Assembly (NCBI GenBank): GCA_934169415.1
Contig: CAKPNP010000008.1
Location: forward strand, 1-36,198
Direction: 5' to 3'
From: an uncultured Bacilli bacterium
Lineage (GTDB): Bacteria; Bacillota_I; Bacilli_A; RF39; UBA660
Length of the DNA stretch: 36,198 nt
Shown: in pieces, positions 23,001 to 30,387 of the stretch
Numbering within the stretch: the first letter of the stretch is position 1
Layout of the letters: each line of letters opens with the position of its first letter
Made by a program: the position numbers and the translations under genes
The notes under the pieces: model-generated
What the model was told of the DNA's origin: nothing
What the model saw: only the letters and a program-made list of their open reading frames with translations
The model's database searches: none

Positions 23001-24113
23001 TTATATGTAAGAATTAAAGCAACTAAGGCATCAAATGGTAATTGGTTTGCAGCAAGAATGTTTAATTTCTATCAAGATTCAACTAAGAGTAAAAATCCAA
23101 GTGCAGGAATTAGTTATAGCACTACTAATCCTACTAATGGTGATGTCATAGCAACTTTAGTAGATTATGATAAAGATAACATAAAAATACTTGGTGACGG
23201 ATTAAATACACATACATTTACTGAAAATGGCGAATATGAATTTATTATTATGGATATTTTTACAAACAACAAAACTTCTATTATTGCAAGTGTTAACTGG
23301 ATAGATAAATCTTCTCCAGTAGGTAATGTAACTTATAATATAACTAATAAAACTAATCAATCAGTTATAGCAACACTTAATGTTAATGAAGAAGTAACAG
23401 TATTAAATAATGTTAAATTTAAAGTTAATAGTGATGGCAAAATTGTTAATAGCATAGGCGAAATAATGGAAGGCTATACTATAGATGATACTCAAAATGT
23501 ATATGATCAAAATGGTAATTACGTTACTAACATAGATCCATTCAAATATGAATTTATTGATAATGGTGAATTTACATTTGAATTTATTGATAAAGCTGGA
23601 AATAAAGGGTTTGCAACTGCCAAAGTAAATTGGATAGATAAATCATCACCTATAGCAAATTTAGAATACAGTAATACCAATAAGACAAATGAAGCTGTAA
23701 CAGTTAAAATTAGTTTTAATAAACCAAATGTTACTATACTAAATAATGAAGGGAAAAATTATTATACATTTACTGAAAATGGTGAGTTTACATTTAAATA
23801 TGTAGATGAAGCTGGTAATTTAGGAAGTATACTTGCAAGTGTTAACTGGATAGATAGTATTAAAATCGATGATAAAAATAATGATACTAACATACCTAAA
23901 AATGATGAGGTAAATAATGATAAGGAAAATAATAACACTGAAATTCCTAAAAAAGATGAAGAAATTGATAATAATTTTAAAGATACTACCATAGTAGATG
24001 ATAGTAAAGAAATTAAAAATCAAAATTATAGAAATATTGTTATTTTAGTAGTAACGCTAGTATCATTAAGTATTATATTTTTAATATTTATGAAAAAAAG
24101 AAAAAGTAAATAA
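20049..24113 (+). CDS. giant membrane-anchored surface protein: NPCBM, transglutaminase-like, F5/8 type C and Ig-like domains
   Basis: Predicted secreted and membrane-anchored carbohydrate-binding protein of 1354 residues from ATG 20049 (AGGTGAT upstream; an in-frame GTG at 20040 is within that signal). Order: signal peptide (IKKIFSLSLVLIGILSFIF), NPCBM module about 46-202 (GVHADGQVTYDI), a helical region, and a transglutaminase-like core around 455-520 with Cys464 in GGICWNQSRVF and His490 in GHEASFYY. A discoidin/F5-8 type C module follows at about 863-1009 (FAIDGNYNTRWHSAW). Three Ig-like repeats ending in VNWID lie at about 1014-1270. An Asn/Lys/Asp-rich stalk leads to a membrane helix near 1328-1347 with tail KKRKSK. 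There is no LPXTG. It probably handles host or dietary glycans or glycoproteins; catalysis is inferred from the Cys/His pattern only. Confidence 0.85.
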   Translation: MQKYIKKIFSLSLVLIGILSFIFSNNTMNFQSVKRSEYYAFSTINDDVIYMSDLDYITDNNWSYNGWRGHNIQKDKNPEGGTISLLVNGSKKIFIKGMGVHADGQVTYDISDISNTYSKFIARVGVDSSRNTNGSVKFKFLVSNDGESWNELLVTDILKGDSESVEVNLDIKDYKYFRIFVDKSIGANTADHGVIAIAKFVKNDYIYDDTKYEKLKELSYYDDILSKNDVNYNLENNYELVLKREIVRKLGYDEIQGLINYSKVYKELFDWILSNTERMEEIIEVGEVNSLPFIKILSDLYQNNKAIFNGSDGVTYQKMMIGLSAAYSTDKVASALNFSHKDADYDYLERFNIYKQLYDGENMTIYKKYFKNYHVELMRLIMSDGARNDEIKWLNYYTRSKNNNESVYAYVNHTGTGVGYNDDEFYNLEHKDIQEERFNLEAYGVPFGDNIQRYWMVIKKGGICWNQSRVFQSLFNSIGSPTIGAYQPGHEASFYYIANLDGTGKWNIANNIFGWGKTGTTWYGGNRYRTIFDWANKSFTHQMINNNSIGNSGGYVYLAQDNLNNYSKYKKSLYINLLANSYDNDKKVDIYKYAISIMNINLDSYDYLIKTYQEMDNITIDDWYDLALKIIDNYTYYPMAMDDMLAVIKPYLENEKRIDIDNKEYQALKLASKATSSDISNDTAAREIANVLLNSQSGVIATFSFDGDNKNRIVFNDIYKDYDLTWHYSLDGGVTKSDSIYLKNYELTKEEVSKINEIDDILIYIDGLDVDTPSYVIDIIKSDAPENYLYNNDLENKVIGITDKMEWRLKNTLEWTSYELESPDLTGNKTIEVRLKATKNALASDYVSFDFTEDIIDMKKKYIPISYLNIYDVSTEATSNQGNAIFAIDGNYNTRWHSAWNGTDTERFITIKLNKEVHLSQIEYIPAGGGNGRIIDGLIEGSIDGVNWFTLAQVNDLKYTGNQNAYDFGLSNTKVIETDPTNEVLYVRIKATKASNGNWFAARMFNFYQDSTKSKNPSAGISYSTTNPTNGDVIATLVDYDKDNIKILGDGLNTHTFTENGEYEFIIMDIFTNNKTSIIASVNWIDKSSPVGNVTYNITNKTNQSVIATLNVNEEVTVLNNVKFKVNSDGKIVNSIGEIMEGYTIDDTQNVYDQNGNYVTNIDPFKYEFIDNGEFTFEFIDKAGNKGFATAKVNWIDKSSPIANLEYSNTNKTNEAVTVKISFNKPNVTILNNEGKNYYTFTENGEFTFKYVDEAGNLGSILASVNWIDSIKIDDKNNDTNIPKNDEVNNDKENNNTEIPKKDEEIDNNFKDTTIVDDSKEIKNQNYRNIVILVVTLVSLSIIFLIFMKKRKSK

Positions 24114-24121
24114 GTTTTATT

Positions 24122-24155
24122 AAAGGAGAATATAACTATTATATTTTCCTTTTTA
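24122..24155 (+). terminator. intrinsic terminator after the giant surface protein
   Basis: A 14-pair stem (AAAGGAGAATATAA with TTATATTTTCCTTT, one G-U pair) around a three-base loop, followed by a T tract. Confidence 0.8.
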
Positions 24156-24262
24156 GTAATTGAATTAAATGATAACTATATTTTAAAATTAGAAAGCTTT
24201 TATAAAATTAAATTTATATAGTTTAATGTGTTTTTCTGTCATAATAAGAGATTTGGTGTTAC

Positions 24263-24290
24263 TTGCATATTTTCTAAAATTGAGTATAAT
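24263..24290 (+). promoter_or_regulatory. promoter of the ATP-grasp gene
   Basis: TTGCAT at 24263-24268, a 16-bp spacer and TATAAT at 24285-24290. It lies inside the upstream open frame and so supports the ATG at 24318 as the start. Confidence 0.6.
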
Positions 24291-24317
24291 ATTTATTGTT
24301 TATTAGGTGGTGATATA

Positions 24318-25466
24318 ATGATATATTGTTTTGACAAAAATTTACCATGGGATTACTCTAAGAGAGAAATGGCAATTTCGAAAATGAGTTGCAATGGGAT
24401 ATTATATGATAGCAAATTGAAAGTTTTTACAGATTTTGAAGGAAAAATAATTGATATAAAAGATAAACTAATATTTCCTAGAACTGGCGTAGCACAAATA
24501 TATGATATGAATGATGAAATTATTCATCAAGGCGCTTTTCCTGTTGTATCAAATGATCAAATAAATATAGTAGAAAGTTGGCCGGATTATTATTCTGATG
24601 AAAGAAAAAGTAAACTAATTAAAGGCAGAGATTTAATTGATATCAATGTAATAAAAAACATAGAGGCAGTTTATGGGCAAGAGATATTTATAAAAACAAA
24701 ATCAAAGAATTTCAGTGCCATTATCCCAGTAAGTTTATTATTGGATGATAGATGTGCCTTTTATAAAGCTTTATTGCATCATTTGGATGATGATTTTATT
24801 ATAAGCAAAAAGGTAAATATTGTAGAAGATAAATATGGAAGAAAAGAATACAGATGTTTTATTGTTAATGATGAAATTTACAACATTTCTAGATGTATAG
24901 AATCTGTTTTACACAATATAGATGTTAACCTATTAAATAAAGCACAAAAAATTGTTGAAAAATTAAAAGGTGTATTTCCTAGTTCCTATGTTTTAGACTT
25001 GTTTGAATATCAATTAGATGGGAAAATTCATATAGATGTGATGGAATTTAATCCTATCCATGCATCTGGAATTTATTTATATAACTCTTGTATGAATAAA
25101 AGTGATGATATATTACATACAAATTTGAGAAAAATTTCCTATGAATTTATTGATAAAATAGAGGAATGTACAACTGACGGTAAAGAATTTAATGATAGAT
25201 CAATTTTGTATGATGTTCCTAATAGCTTTTCTAATGATTTAAGAAGTATTTGTCTAACTGGAAAAATAGGAACAAAATTTGTTTATGATTTAAATTTATC
25301 AGAAGAAGATTTTGCTAGACATAATCCAATACAGGATTTTTCGTCTGCCGTTTTACTTTCTGATGATTTTTTCTCAGATAATCAAGAACTTTGTTTACCA
25401 AATGATTTATCAGATGAAATGACTGAAAAAATAAAAAAATTATTGAGAGAAAGTAAAATTGATTAG
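24318..25466 (+). CDS. ATP-grasp superfamily protein, R2K-like (DUF4343-type)
   Basis: Resembles the R2K group of ATP-grasp ligases, which lack firm biochemical assignments and have been proposed to ligate peptides or modify proteins. ATG 24318 gives 382 residues with AGGTGGTGAT upstream. Visible landmarks are IFIKTKSKNFSA (nucleotide-binding Lys strand), the second lysine strand IISKKVNIV, and RKEYRCFIVNDEI. The metal-binding segment is YQLDGKIHIDVMEFNPIHASGIYLYN, with the E-x-N-P triad expected at the active site. The last 110 residues are acidic and not recognised. It stands alone between two terminators. The superfamily call is moderately sure; substrate unknown. Confidence 0.6.
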   Translation: MIYCFDKNLPWDYSKREMAISKMSCNGILYDSKLKVFTDFEGKIIDIKDKLIFPRTGVAQIYDMNDEIIHQGAFPVVSNDQINIVESWPDYYSDERKSKLIKGRDLIDINVIKNIEAVYGQEIFIKTKSKNFSAIIPVSLLLDDRCAFYKALLHHLDDDFIISKKVNIVEDKYGRKEYRCFIVNDEIYNISRCIESVLHNIDVNLLNKAQKIVEKLKGVFPSSYVLDLFEYQLDGKIHIDVMEFNPIHASGIYLYNSCMNKSDDILHTNLRKISYEFIDKIEECTTDGKEFNDRSILYDVPNSFSNDLRSICLTGKIGTKFVYDLNLSEEDFARHNPIQDFSSAVLLSDDFFSDNQELCLPNDLSDEMTEKIKKLLRESKID

Positions 25467-25476
25467 TAAAAAATAT

Positions 25477-25510
25477 GGGGAAGCATTAATATGACTTCCC
25501 TTGTTTTATT
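25477..25510 (+). terminator. intrinsic terminator after the ATP-grasp gene
   Basis: GGGAAG and CTTCCC pair around an eleven-base loop, followed by TTGTTTTATT. Confidence 0.7.
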
Positions 25511-25599
25511 ATAAAATAAGTGTTAAAATAAGTTACTAGAAAACATTTAGATTTGTCATGTGTTATTTAGTATTATTTAGTAAATTTGTGGCCGACATG

Positions 25600-25676
25600 C
25601 GTGTCCTATGCGTGTCCACCAAAAAAATGACCTATCAGTTAAGCGTTAGGACACGAATTTTTGATGATTGGACACG
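25600..25676. repeat. four CGTGTCC repeats, two direct and two inverted, upstream of uvrB
   Basis: CGTGTCC occurs at 25600-25606 and 25611-25617 (11 bp apart). GGACACG occurs at 25649-25655 and 25670-25676 (21 bp apart), both followed by AATTT. The inner pair extends to CGTGTCCTA versus TAGGACACG and the outer pair to GTGTCCA versus TGGACAC. The segment is visibly richer in G+C than its surroundings. It could be an operator for uvrB or a recombinase arm/attachment site; the sequence does not decide. Confidence 0.8.
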
Positions 25677-25714
25677 AATTTACTGGATGATAGTGTCATA
25701 ATAAGGAGGTCATT

Positions 25715-27658
25715 ATGTTTAAATTAGAGTCAAAATATACACCTAGTGGGGACCAACCACAAGCGATAAATGAGTTAGTTAAAGGAATAGAAAATGGCGA
25801 AAAATACCAGGTTTTACTTGGTGCAACGGGAACTGGAAAAACTTTTACGATTGCAAATGTAATTGAAAAAGTAAACAAACCAACCCTAGTTTTAGCCCAT
25901 AATAAGACACTTGCTGGACAACTTTATGCAGAGCTTAAAGAGTTGTTTCCAGAAAACCACGTATGCTATTTTGTTTCTTATTATGATTATTATCAACCAG
26001 AAGCATATGTAGCTAAAACTGATACATATATCGAAAAAGATGCTTCAATTAATGATGAAATTGATGAATTAAGACACTATGCAACGTCTTCACTATTAAA
26101 TAATGATGATGTAATAGTAGTAGCATCAGTATCATGTATATATGGTATAGGTGAAAAAGAAGAATATAAAAATAAAATGTTAACTTTATCTGTTGGTGAT
26201 GAAATAGAAAGAAATGGAGTATTAGAAAAATTAATAGAAATGTTATATGAAAGAAACGATATTGATTTAAAAAGAGGTTCTTTTAGAGTACATGGGGATG
26301 TTTTAGAAGTAATACCAGTAAACCAACACGCACATGGGATAAGAATCGAGTTTTTTGGTGACGAAATTGATAGAATTGTAGAATTCGATTTAGTAACAAA
26401 TAAAATAATAAACGAAAAAAAGGCAATATCGATATTTCCAGCAAGTCACTTTGTTACAAGCGAGACTAAATTAAAAAAAGCTGTGGAAAAAATAAAAGAA
26501 GAATTAAATACTAGATTGGAATATTTTAAAGAAAATAATAAATTATTAGAATATCAAAGACTAGAAGAAAGAACTAATTATGATATAGAAATGTTATCTG
26601 AAACCGGTTTTTGTAGAGGTGTTGAAAATTATTCAAGGCATTTAGCTCTAAGAGAAGAGGGAGAAACCCCTTCAACATTAATAGATTTTTTTCCAAAGGA
26701 TTTTCTATTAGTAGTGGATGAATCCCATGTAACGCTTCCTCAAGTAAGAGGAATGTATAATGGAGATAGAGCAAGAAAACAGGTTTTAGTAGATTATGGT
26801 TTTAGATTACCTTCTGCTTTAGATAATAGACCGCTTAAATTTGAAGAATTTGAAAGTAAAATTAATCAAATTATATGTGTTTCAGCTACTCCAGGAGATT
26901 ATGAATTAGAAAAAACAAATAATCATTTTGTAGAACAAATAATAAGACCAACAGGATTATTAGATCCAATAATAGATGTAAGAGAAACAACTAATCAAAT
27001 AGATAATTTATTAGAAGAAATAAATAAACAAATAGAAAAAAATGAAAGAACTTTAATTACTACATTAACTATAAGAATGGCTGAAGAATTAACTGAATAT
27101 TTAAAGAAAGTTGATATAAAAGTTGCTTATTTGCATAGTGAAATTAAAACATTAGAAAGACTACAAATTATAAGAGATTTACGTCTTGGTAAATATGATG
27201 TTTTAGTTGGAATAAACTTATTAAGGGAGGGGCTTGATATTCCTGAGGTTAGTTTAGTTTGTATAATGGATGCTGATAAACAAGGATTTTTAAGAAGTGA
27301 TAGAAGTTTAATACAAACGATAGGTAGAGCTGCTAGAAATGCAAATGGAAGAGTTATAATGTATGCTGATATCATTAGTGATGCTATGAATAAGGCAATA
27401 GAAGAAACAAAAAGAAGAAGAAGTATACAAATTAAATATAACGAAGAACATAATATTATTCCAACAACAATTAAAAAGGAAATTAAAGAAGTAGTTTCAA
27501 TAAATAAAGAAATTACTAAGTCAAAAATAAATGAAAAATTAAATAAAGAAGAAATGATTAAAACTTTAGAAAGTGAAATGAGAAAAGCTGCTAGTGAATT
27601 AGATTTTGAAAGAGCAATGCAATTAAGGGATATGTTATTTGAGTATAAAGTTGAATAA
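25715..27658 (+). CDS. uvrB: excinuclease ABC subunit B
   Basis: Damage-verifying helicase-like subunit of UvrABC nucleotide excision repair; loads at lesions with UvrA and recruits UvrC. The 647 residues match the family. Walker A GATGTGKT is at residues 36-43. The beta-hairpin region YYDYYQPEAY comes next. DEIDELRHYATSSL, DESHVTLPQ (DEAD-like box), INLLREGLDIPE and QTIGRAARN follow, and a C-terminal UVR motif (SELDFERAMQLRDML) interacts with UvrC. AAGGAGGTC gives a strong ribosome-binding site. uvrA does not follow, unlike in Bacillus, so its partner must lie elsewhere. Confidence 0.97.
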   Translation: MFKLESKYTPSGDQPQAINELVKGIENGEKYQVLLGATGTGKTFTIANVIEKVNKPTLVLAHNKTLAGQLYAELKELFPENHVCYFVSYYDYYQPEAYVAKTDTYIEKDASINDEIDELRHYATSSLLNNDDVIVVASVSCIYGIGEKEEYKNKMLTLSVGDEIERNGVLEKLIEMLYERNDIDLKRGSFRVHGDVLEVIPVNQHAHGIRIEFFGDEIDRIVEFDLVTNKIINEKKAISIFPASHFVTSETKLKKAVEKIKEELNTRLEYFKENNKLLEYQRLEERTNYDIEMLSETGFCRGVENYSRHLALREEGETPSTLIDFFPKDFLLVVDESHVTLPQVRGMYNGDRARKQVLVDYGFRLPSALDNRPLKFEEFESKINQIICVSATPGDYELEKTNNHFVEQIIRPTGLLDPIIDVRETTNQIDNLLEEINKQIEKNERTLITTLTIRMAEELTEYLKKVDIKVAYLHSEIKTLERLQIIRDLRLGKYDVLVGINLLREGLDIPEVSLVCIMDADKQGFLRSDRSLIQTIGRAARNANGRVIMYADIISDAMNKAIEETKRRRSIQIKYNEEHNIIPTTIKKEIKEVVSINKEITKSKINEKLNKEEMIKTLESEMRKAASELDFERAMQLRDMLFEYKVE

Positions 27659-27680
27659 GATAAATAAAATGTGTTATAAT
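27651..27680 (+). promoter_or_regulatory. promoter of lgt-trxB-whiA
   Basis: TTGAAT at 27651-27656 (in the uvrB stop region), an 18-bp spacer and TATAAT at 27675-27680, preceded by TGT so that it is an extended -10. It is located 25 bases before lgt. Confidence 0.7.
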
Positions 27681-27704
27681 TCAAATGTATAAATAGGAGA
27701 TGAT

Positions 27705-28523
27705 ATGATGAGTCCGATTTTGATAGATTTAGGATTTATAAAAATTTATTGGTATTCAATAATGATATTACTTGGAGTATTTATAGGTGGAAGTATAATA
27801 TTAAAAGAAAGTAGAAGGTATAAAATACCGGAAGATTTTATGATAAATATTATAACTTTAACGCTTATTTTTGGAATTATAGGAGCAAGACTTTACTATG
27901 TTATTTTTAATTTTGGTTATTATAAAAATAACTTATTAGATATCTTAAAAATATGGGAAGGTGGTCTTGCCATACATGGTGGATTAATATTTGGAATAAT
28001 ATTTATATATTTTTATACTAAAAAATATAAGGTTAATACATTAAGATTTTTAGATATAGCAGTACCTGGAGTTATTATTGCACAAGCAATGGGTAGATGG
28101 GGTAATTTCTTTAATGGAGAAGCACACGGTCCTGCTACAACTTTAGAATTTTTAACTAAGATTCACTTACCTCAATTTATAATTGACGGAATGAATATTC
28201 ATGGTGTATACTATCAACCTACATTTTTATATGAATCAATATGGTGCTTAATAGGATTTATTATAATGTTATTTTTTAGAAGAAGATATTATAGAAAAAT
28301 AGGTCAAACGACAGCATTTTATATGATTTGGTATGGAATTGGTAGATTTTTAATAGAATCATTAAGAACTGATAGTTTAATGTTAGGTAATCTTAAAATG
28401 GCACAAATAGTTTCAATAATATTAGTAATTGTAGGTATTATTTTAATGATTGTAAAAAATAGAGGTTCTAAACTGGAAAATAGGTATAATGATTTAGAAA
28501 ATTTAGATGATGTTAAATTTTAA
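27705..28523 (+). CDS. lgt: prolipoprotein diacylglyceryl transferase
   Basis: Membrane enzyme that transfers diacylglycerol from phosphatidylglycerol to the lipobox cysteine of prelipoproteins, such as the YidC in this window. The 272 residues contain about seven hydrophobic segments. The early GARLYYV motif, GGLAIHGGLIFG (catalytic His region) and the family signature GRWGNFFNGEAHG are present, as is the late GRFLIESLRTDS segment. AGGAGATGAT precedes two adjacent ATG codons; either could be used. It heads a likely lgt-trxB-whiA unit, as in other Firmicutes. Confidence 0.96.
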   Translation: MMSPILIDLGFIKIYWYSIMILLGVFIGGSIILKESRRYKIPEDFMINIITLTLIFGIIGARLYYVIFNFGYYKNNLLDILKIWEGGLAIHGGLIFGIIFIYFYTKKYKVNTLRFLDIAVPGVIIAQAMGRWGNFFNGEAHGPATTLEFLTKIHLPQFIIDGMNIHGVYYQPTFLYESIWCLIGFIIMLFFRRRYYRKIGQTTAFYMIWYGIGRFLIESLRTDSLMLGNLKMAQIVSIILVIVGIILMIVKNRGSKLENRYNDLENLDDVKF

Positions 28524-28534
28524 AGGAGATAAAT

Positions 28535-29383
28535 ATGATATATGACTGTGTAGTAATAGGAGCTGGTATTGCAGGAATGACTGCCAGTATTTACTTAAAA
28601 AGAGCAGGATTAAATGTTTTATTACTTGATAAAGATGCACCAGGTGGCTTATTAAATAAAATAGCTAAAATAGAAAATTATCCTGGATTTATAAGTATAT
28701 CAGGTCCTACTTTAGCTTCTAATTTATATGAACAAATAAAATCTTTAGGAATTTCATATAAATATGGTAAAGTAATATCAATTAAAGACAATATAATAAC
28801 TACAGATATTGAAAAAATAGAAGCTAAAAGAGTTATTTTAGCTATAGGAAGAAATACAAAGAAAGATAATGATATTTTAAATTTAAGTTATTGTGCTTTA
28901 TGTGATGCTAATTTTTATAAAGATAAAACGGTAGCACTTATAGGTGGTAATAATGAGGCAATTAACGATGCAATTTATTTATCGAATATTGCAAGTGTAG
29001 TATATTTATTTTCTTCTAGTATATTAGAAGGCGAAGAATATTTAAAAGACAAATTAAAAAATATTAAAAATGTTATTATATATGAAAATACTAAAATAAA
29101 TAAATTCGAAAAAGAGGATAATTTAGTAAAAAAAATAAATACTACATCTGGTGTATTTGAAGTTGATGGTGTATTTGTATCTATGGAAAATATTCCTGAT
29201 ACAGATTTTTTAGACAAAATAGAAAAAAGTGATAAATACGTAATAGTTAATTCAAAAATGCAAACAAATATAGATTATATATATGCTTGTGGGGATATAA
29301 TAAAAAAAGATGTATATCAATTAACTACAGCAGTAAGTGAAGCTACAATTGCTGCAATAAATGTAAAAAAATCATTAATGTAG
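28535..29383 (+). CDS. trxB: thioredoxin-reductase-like flavoprotein, NADPH motif absent
   Basis: Belongs to the low-molecular-weight thioredoxin reductase family, which reduces thioredoxin or a similar disulfide partner. FAD-binding VIGAGIAGMTASIYL is at the N-terminus. PGG and ENYPGF follow, then a redox-active CALC pair (CxxC) near residues 127-130, and the FAD-closing YACGDI near the end. At 282 residues it is 25-40 shorter than usual. The second nucleotide-binding site is unusual: GGNNEA replaces GGGxSA, and the HRRxxFRA segment that binds the NADPH phosphate is replaced by LFSSSILEGEE. The electron donor may therefore be NADH, or ferredoxin as in some clostridial relatives. It sits between lgt and whiA as trxB does in many Firmicutes. 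Confidence 0.82.
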   Translation: MIYDCVVIGAGIAGMTASIYLKRAGLNVLLLDKDAPGGLLNKIAKIENYPGFISISGPTLASNLYEQIKSLGISYKYGKVISIKDNIITTDIEKIEAKRVILAIGRNTKKDNDILNLSYCALCDANFYKDKTVALIGGNNEAINDAIYLSNIASVVYLFSSSILEGEEYLKDKLKNIKNVIIYENTKINKFEKEDNLVKKINTTSGVFEVDGVFVSMENIPDTDFLDKIEKSDKYVIVNSKMQTNIDYIYACGDIIKKDVYQLTTAVSEATIAAINVKKSLM

Positions 29384-29392
29384 GAGGGATTT

Positions 29393-30301
29393 ATGTCTTT
29401 TACTGTAAATGTAAAAAATGAGGTAACTAAGCAAGAATTTAGTAAATTAGAGAAAATATCTTTGTTATCTGCAATTATATCAACTGGACTAGAAAGTGAA
29501 AATAAAATAGCAACAGAAAATAATTCTTTAGCTAGGCTATTATTTTCACTAATAAAAGAATTACTTAAAACTAATCCTACTATAACATTACGTAAAGGAT
29601 ATAATTATCAAAAGAAAATGTTATACATCCTTAAAATAAATAATACAGACTTTAAGGATATTCTTGGTATAGGAGATAATGGAATTCCTAAAGAATATAT
29701 AATAGATGATGAAGAATCTAAAAGAAGTTATTTAAAGGGAGTATTTTTAATGAGAGGATCTATAAATGATCCTAAAAAGTCAAGATATCATTTAGAGTTT
29801 TCATTAGATAATCGTGATTATTCATATTTTATAAATGATCTATTAAATTCATATAAGTTAAATAGTAAAGTTTTAAAACGAGAAAATAAATACATGGTTT
29901 ATATAAAAGAAGCTGAAAAAATAGGAGATTTCTTAAGAATAATTGCATGTAATAATGCAGTATTATACTATGAAGATATAAGAATATACAGAGATCATGT
30001 TAATATGACTAATAGATTAAATAATTGTGAACAAGCAAATGTAGATAGAATAATTGAAACTTCTAATCAACAGGTAAATGATATAGAACTAATAATTAAA
30101 GAATTTGGACTTGATTTATTAGACGAAAAAGAAAGATTGGTAGCAGAATATAGATTAAAATATAAAGATGCTTCACTTCAAGAATTAAGTGAAATAATAG
30201 GCATAGAAACTGATACAAATATTACTAAATCAGGGTTATATCATAGATTTAAAAAAATAACTGAACTAGCTAATAAATTAAGAAATAAAGAACATTTATA
30301 A
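29393..30301 (+). CDS. whiA: DNA-binding protein WhiA
   Basis: WhiA is a homing-endonuclease-derived DNA-binding protein that influences cell division and chromosome segregation in Bacillus and controls sporulation septation in Streptomyces. The 302 residues show the N-terminal KNEVTKQE start, a LAGLIDADG-like core (RSYLKGVFLMRGSINDPKKSRYHLEF), and a C-terminal helix-turn-helix (LKYKDASLQELSEI, with SGLYHRFKKI). GGAGGGATTT is a good ribosome-binding site. The usual upstream partners rapZ and yvcK are missing between trxB and whiA. Confidence 0.94.
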   Translation: MSFTVNVKNEVTKQEFSKLEKISLLSAIISTGLESENKIATENNSLARLLFSLIKELLKTNPTITLRKGYNYQKKMLYILKINNTDFKDILGIGDNGIPKEYIIDDEESKRSYLKGVFLMRGSINDPKKSRYHLEFSLDNRDYSYFINDLLNSYKLNSKVLKRENKYMVYIKEAEKIGDFLRIIACNNAVLYYEDIRIYRDHVNMTNRLNNCEQANVDRIIETSNQQVNDIELIIKEFGLDLLDEKERLVAEYRLKYKDASLQELSEIIGIETDTNITKSGLYHRFKKITELANKLRNKEHL

Positions 30302-30320
30302 AAAAATTAAATGTTTTTTT
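30291..30320 (+). terminator. intrinsic terminator after whiA
   Basis: AACATTTA and TAAATGTT pair around a nine-base loop, with a seven-T tract; it begins within the last whiA codons. Confidence 0.7.
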
Positions 30321-30364
30321 GTTGAAAAATAAATTCTAACCTTTTTAATATTTACTTTTTATAG

Positions 30365-30370
30365 TATAAT
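30365..30370 (+). promoter_or_regulatory. -10 element of the GdpP-like/rplI/dnaB operon
   Basis: A perfect TATAAT 18 bases before the first gene of the operon; the -35 region is only T-rich (TTTTTA at 17-bp spacing). Position after a terminator supports a real promoter. Confidence 0.55.
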
Positions 30371-30387
30371 TAGATATAGGTGATTTT

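Larger units (their letters stand above)
24114..24317. other. intergenic region: terminator and promoter only
   Basis: Holds the hairpin at 24122 and the promoter at 24263. The frame of the next gene is open upstream from 24228, but that stretch contains the promoter and has no ribosome-binding site, so I treat it as non-coding. Confidence 0.6.
25467..25714. other. intergenic region before uvrB
   Basis: 248 bases holding a terminator (25477-25510), an AT-rich spacer, and a more GC-rich stretch (about 25585-25680) with four copies of CGTGTCC/GGACACG. One plus-strand frame from ATG 25628 reads 24 codons to a stop just before the uvrB ribosome-binding site, but no start signal supports it. Confidence 0.7.

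Noticed and set aside
24000..24113. Sortase-type LPXTG anchor at the end of the giant surface protein.
   Set aside because: No LPXTG or close variant is present; only a hydrophobic helix with a basic tail is seen.
24228..24317. Upstream extension of the ATP-grasp gene by 30 codons.
   Set aside because: The stretch contains the promoter, lacks a ribosome-binding site and encodes nothing typical of the family; ATG 24318 has a strong AGGTGGTGAT site.
25640..25680. A LexA/SOS box upstream of uvrB.
   Set aside because: The repeats are CGTGTCC/GGACACG; no GAAC-N4-GTTC element was found.
25628..25702. A 24-codon leader peptide before uvrB.
   Set aside because: It lacks a ribosome-binding site and is made largely of the CGTGTCC-type repeats.
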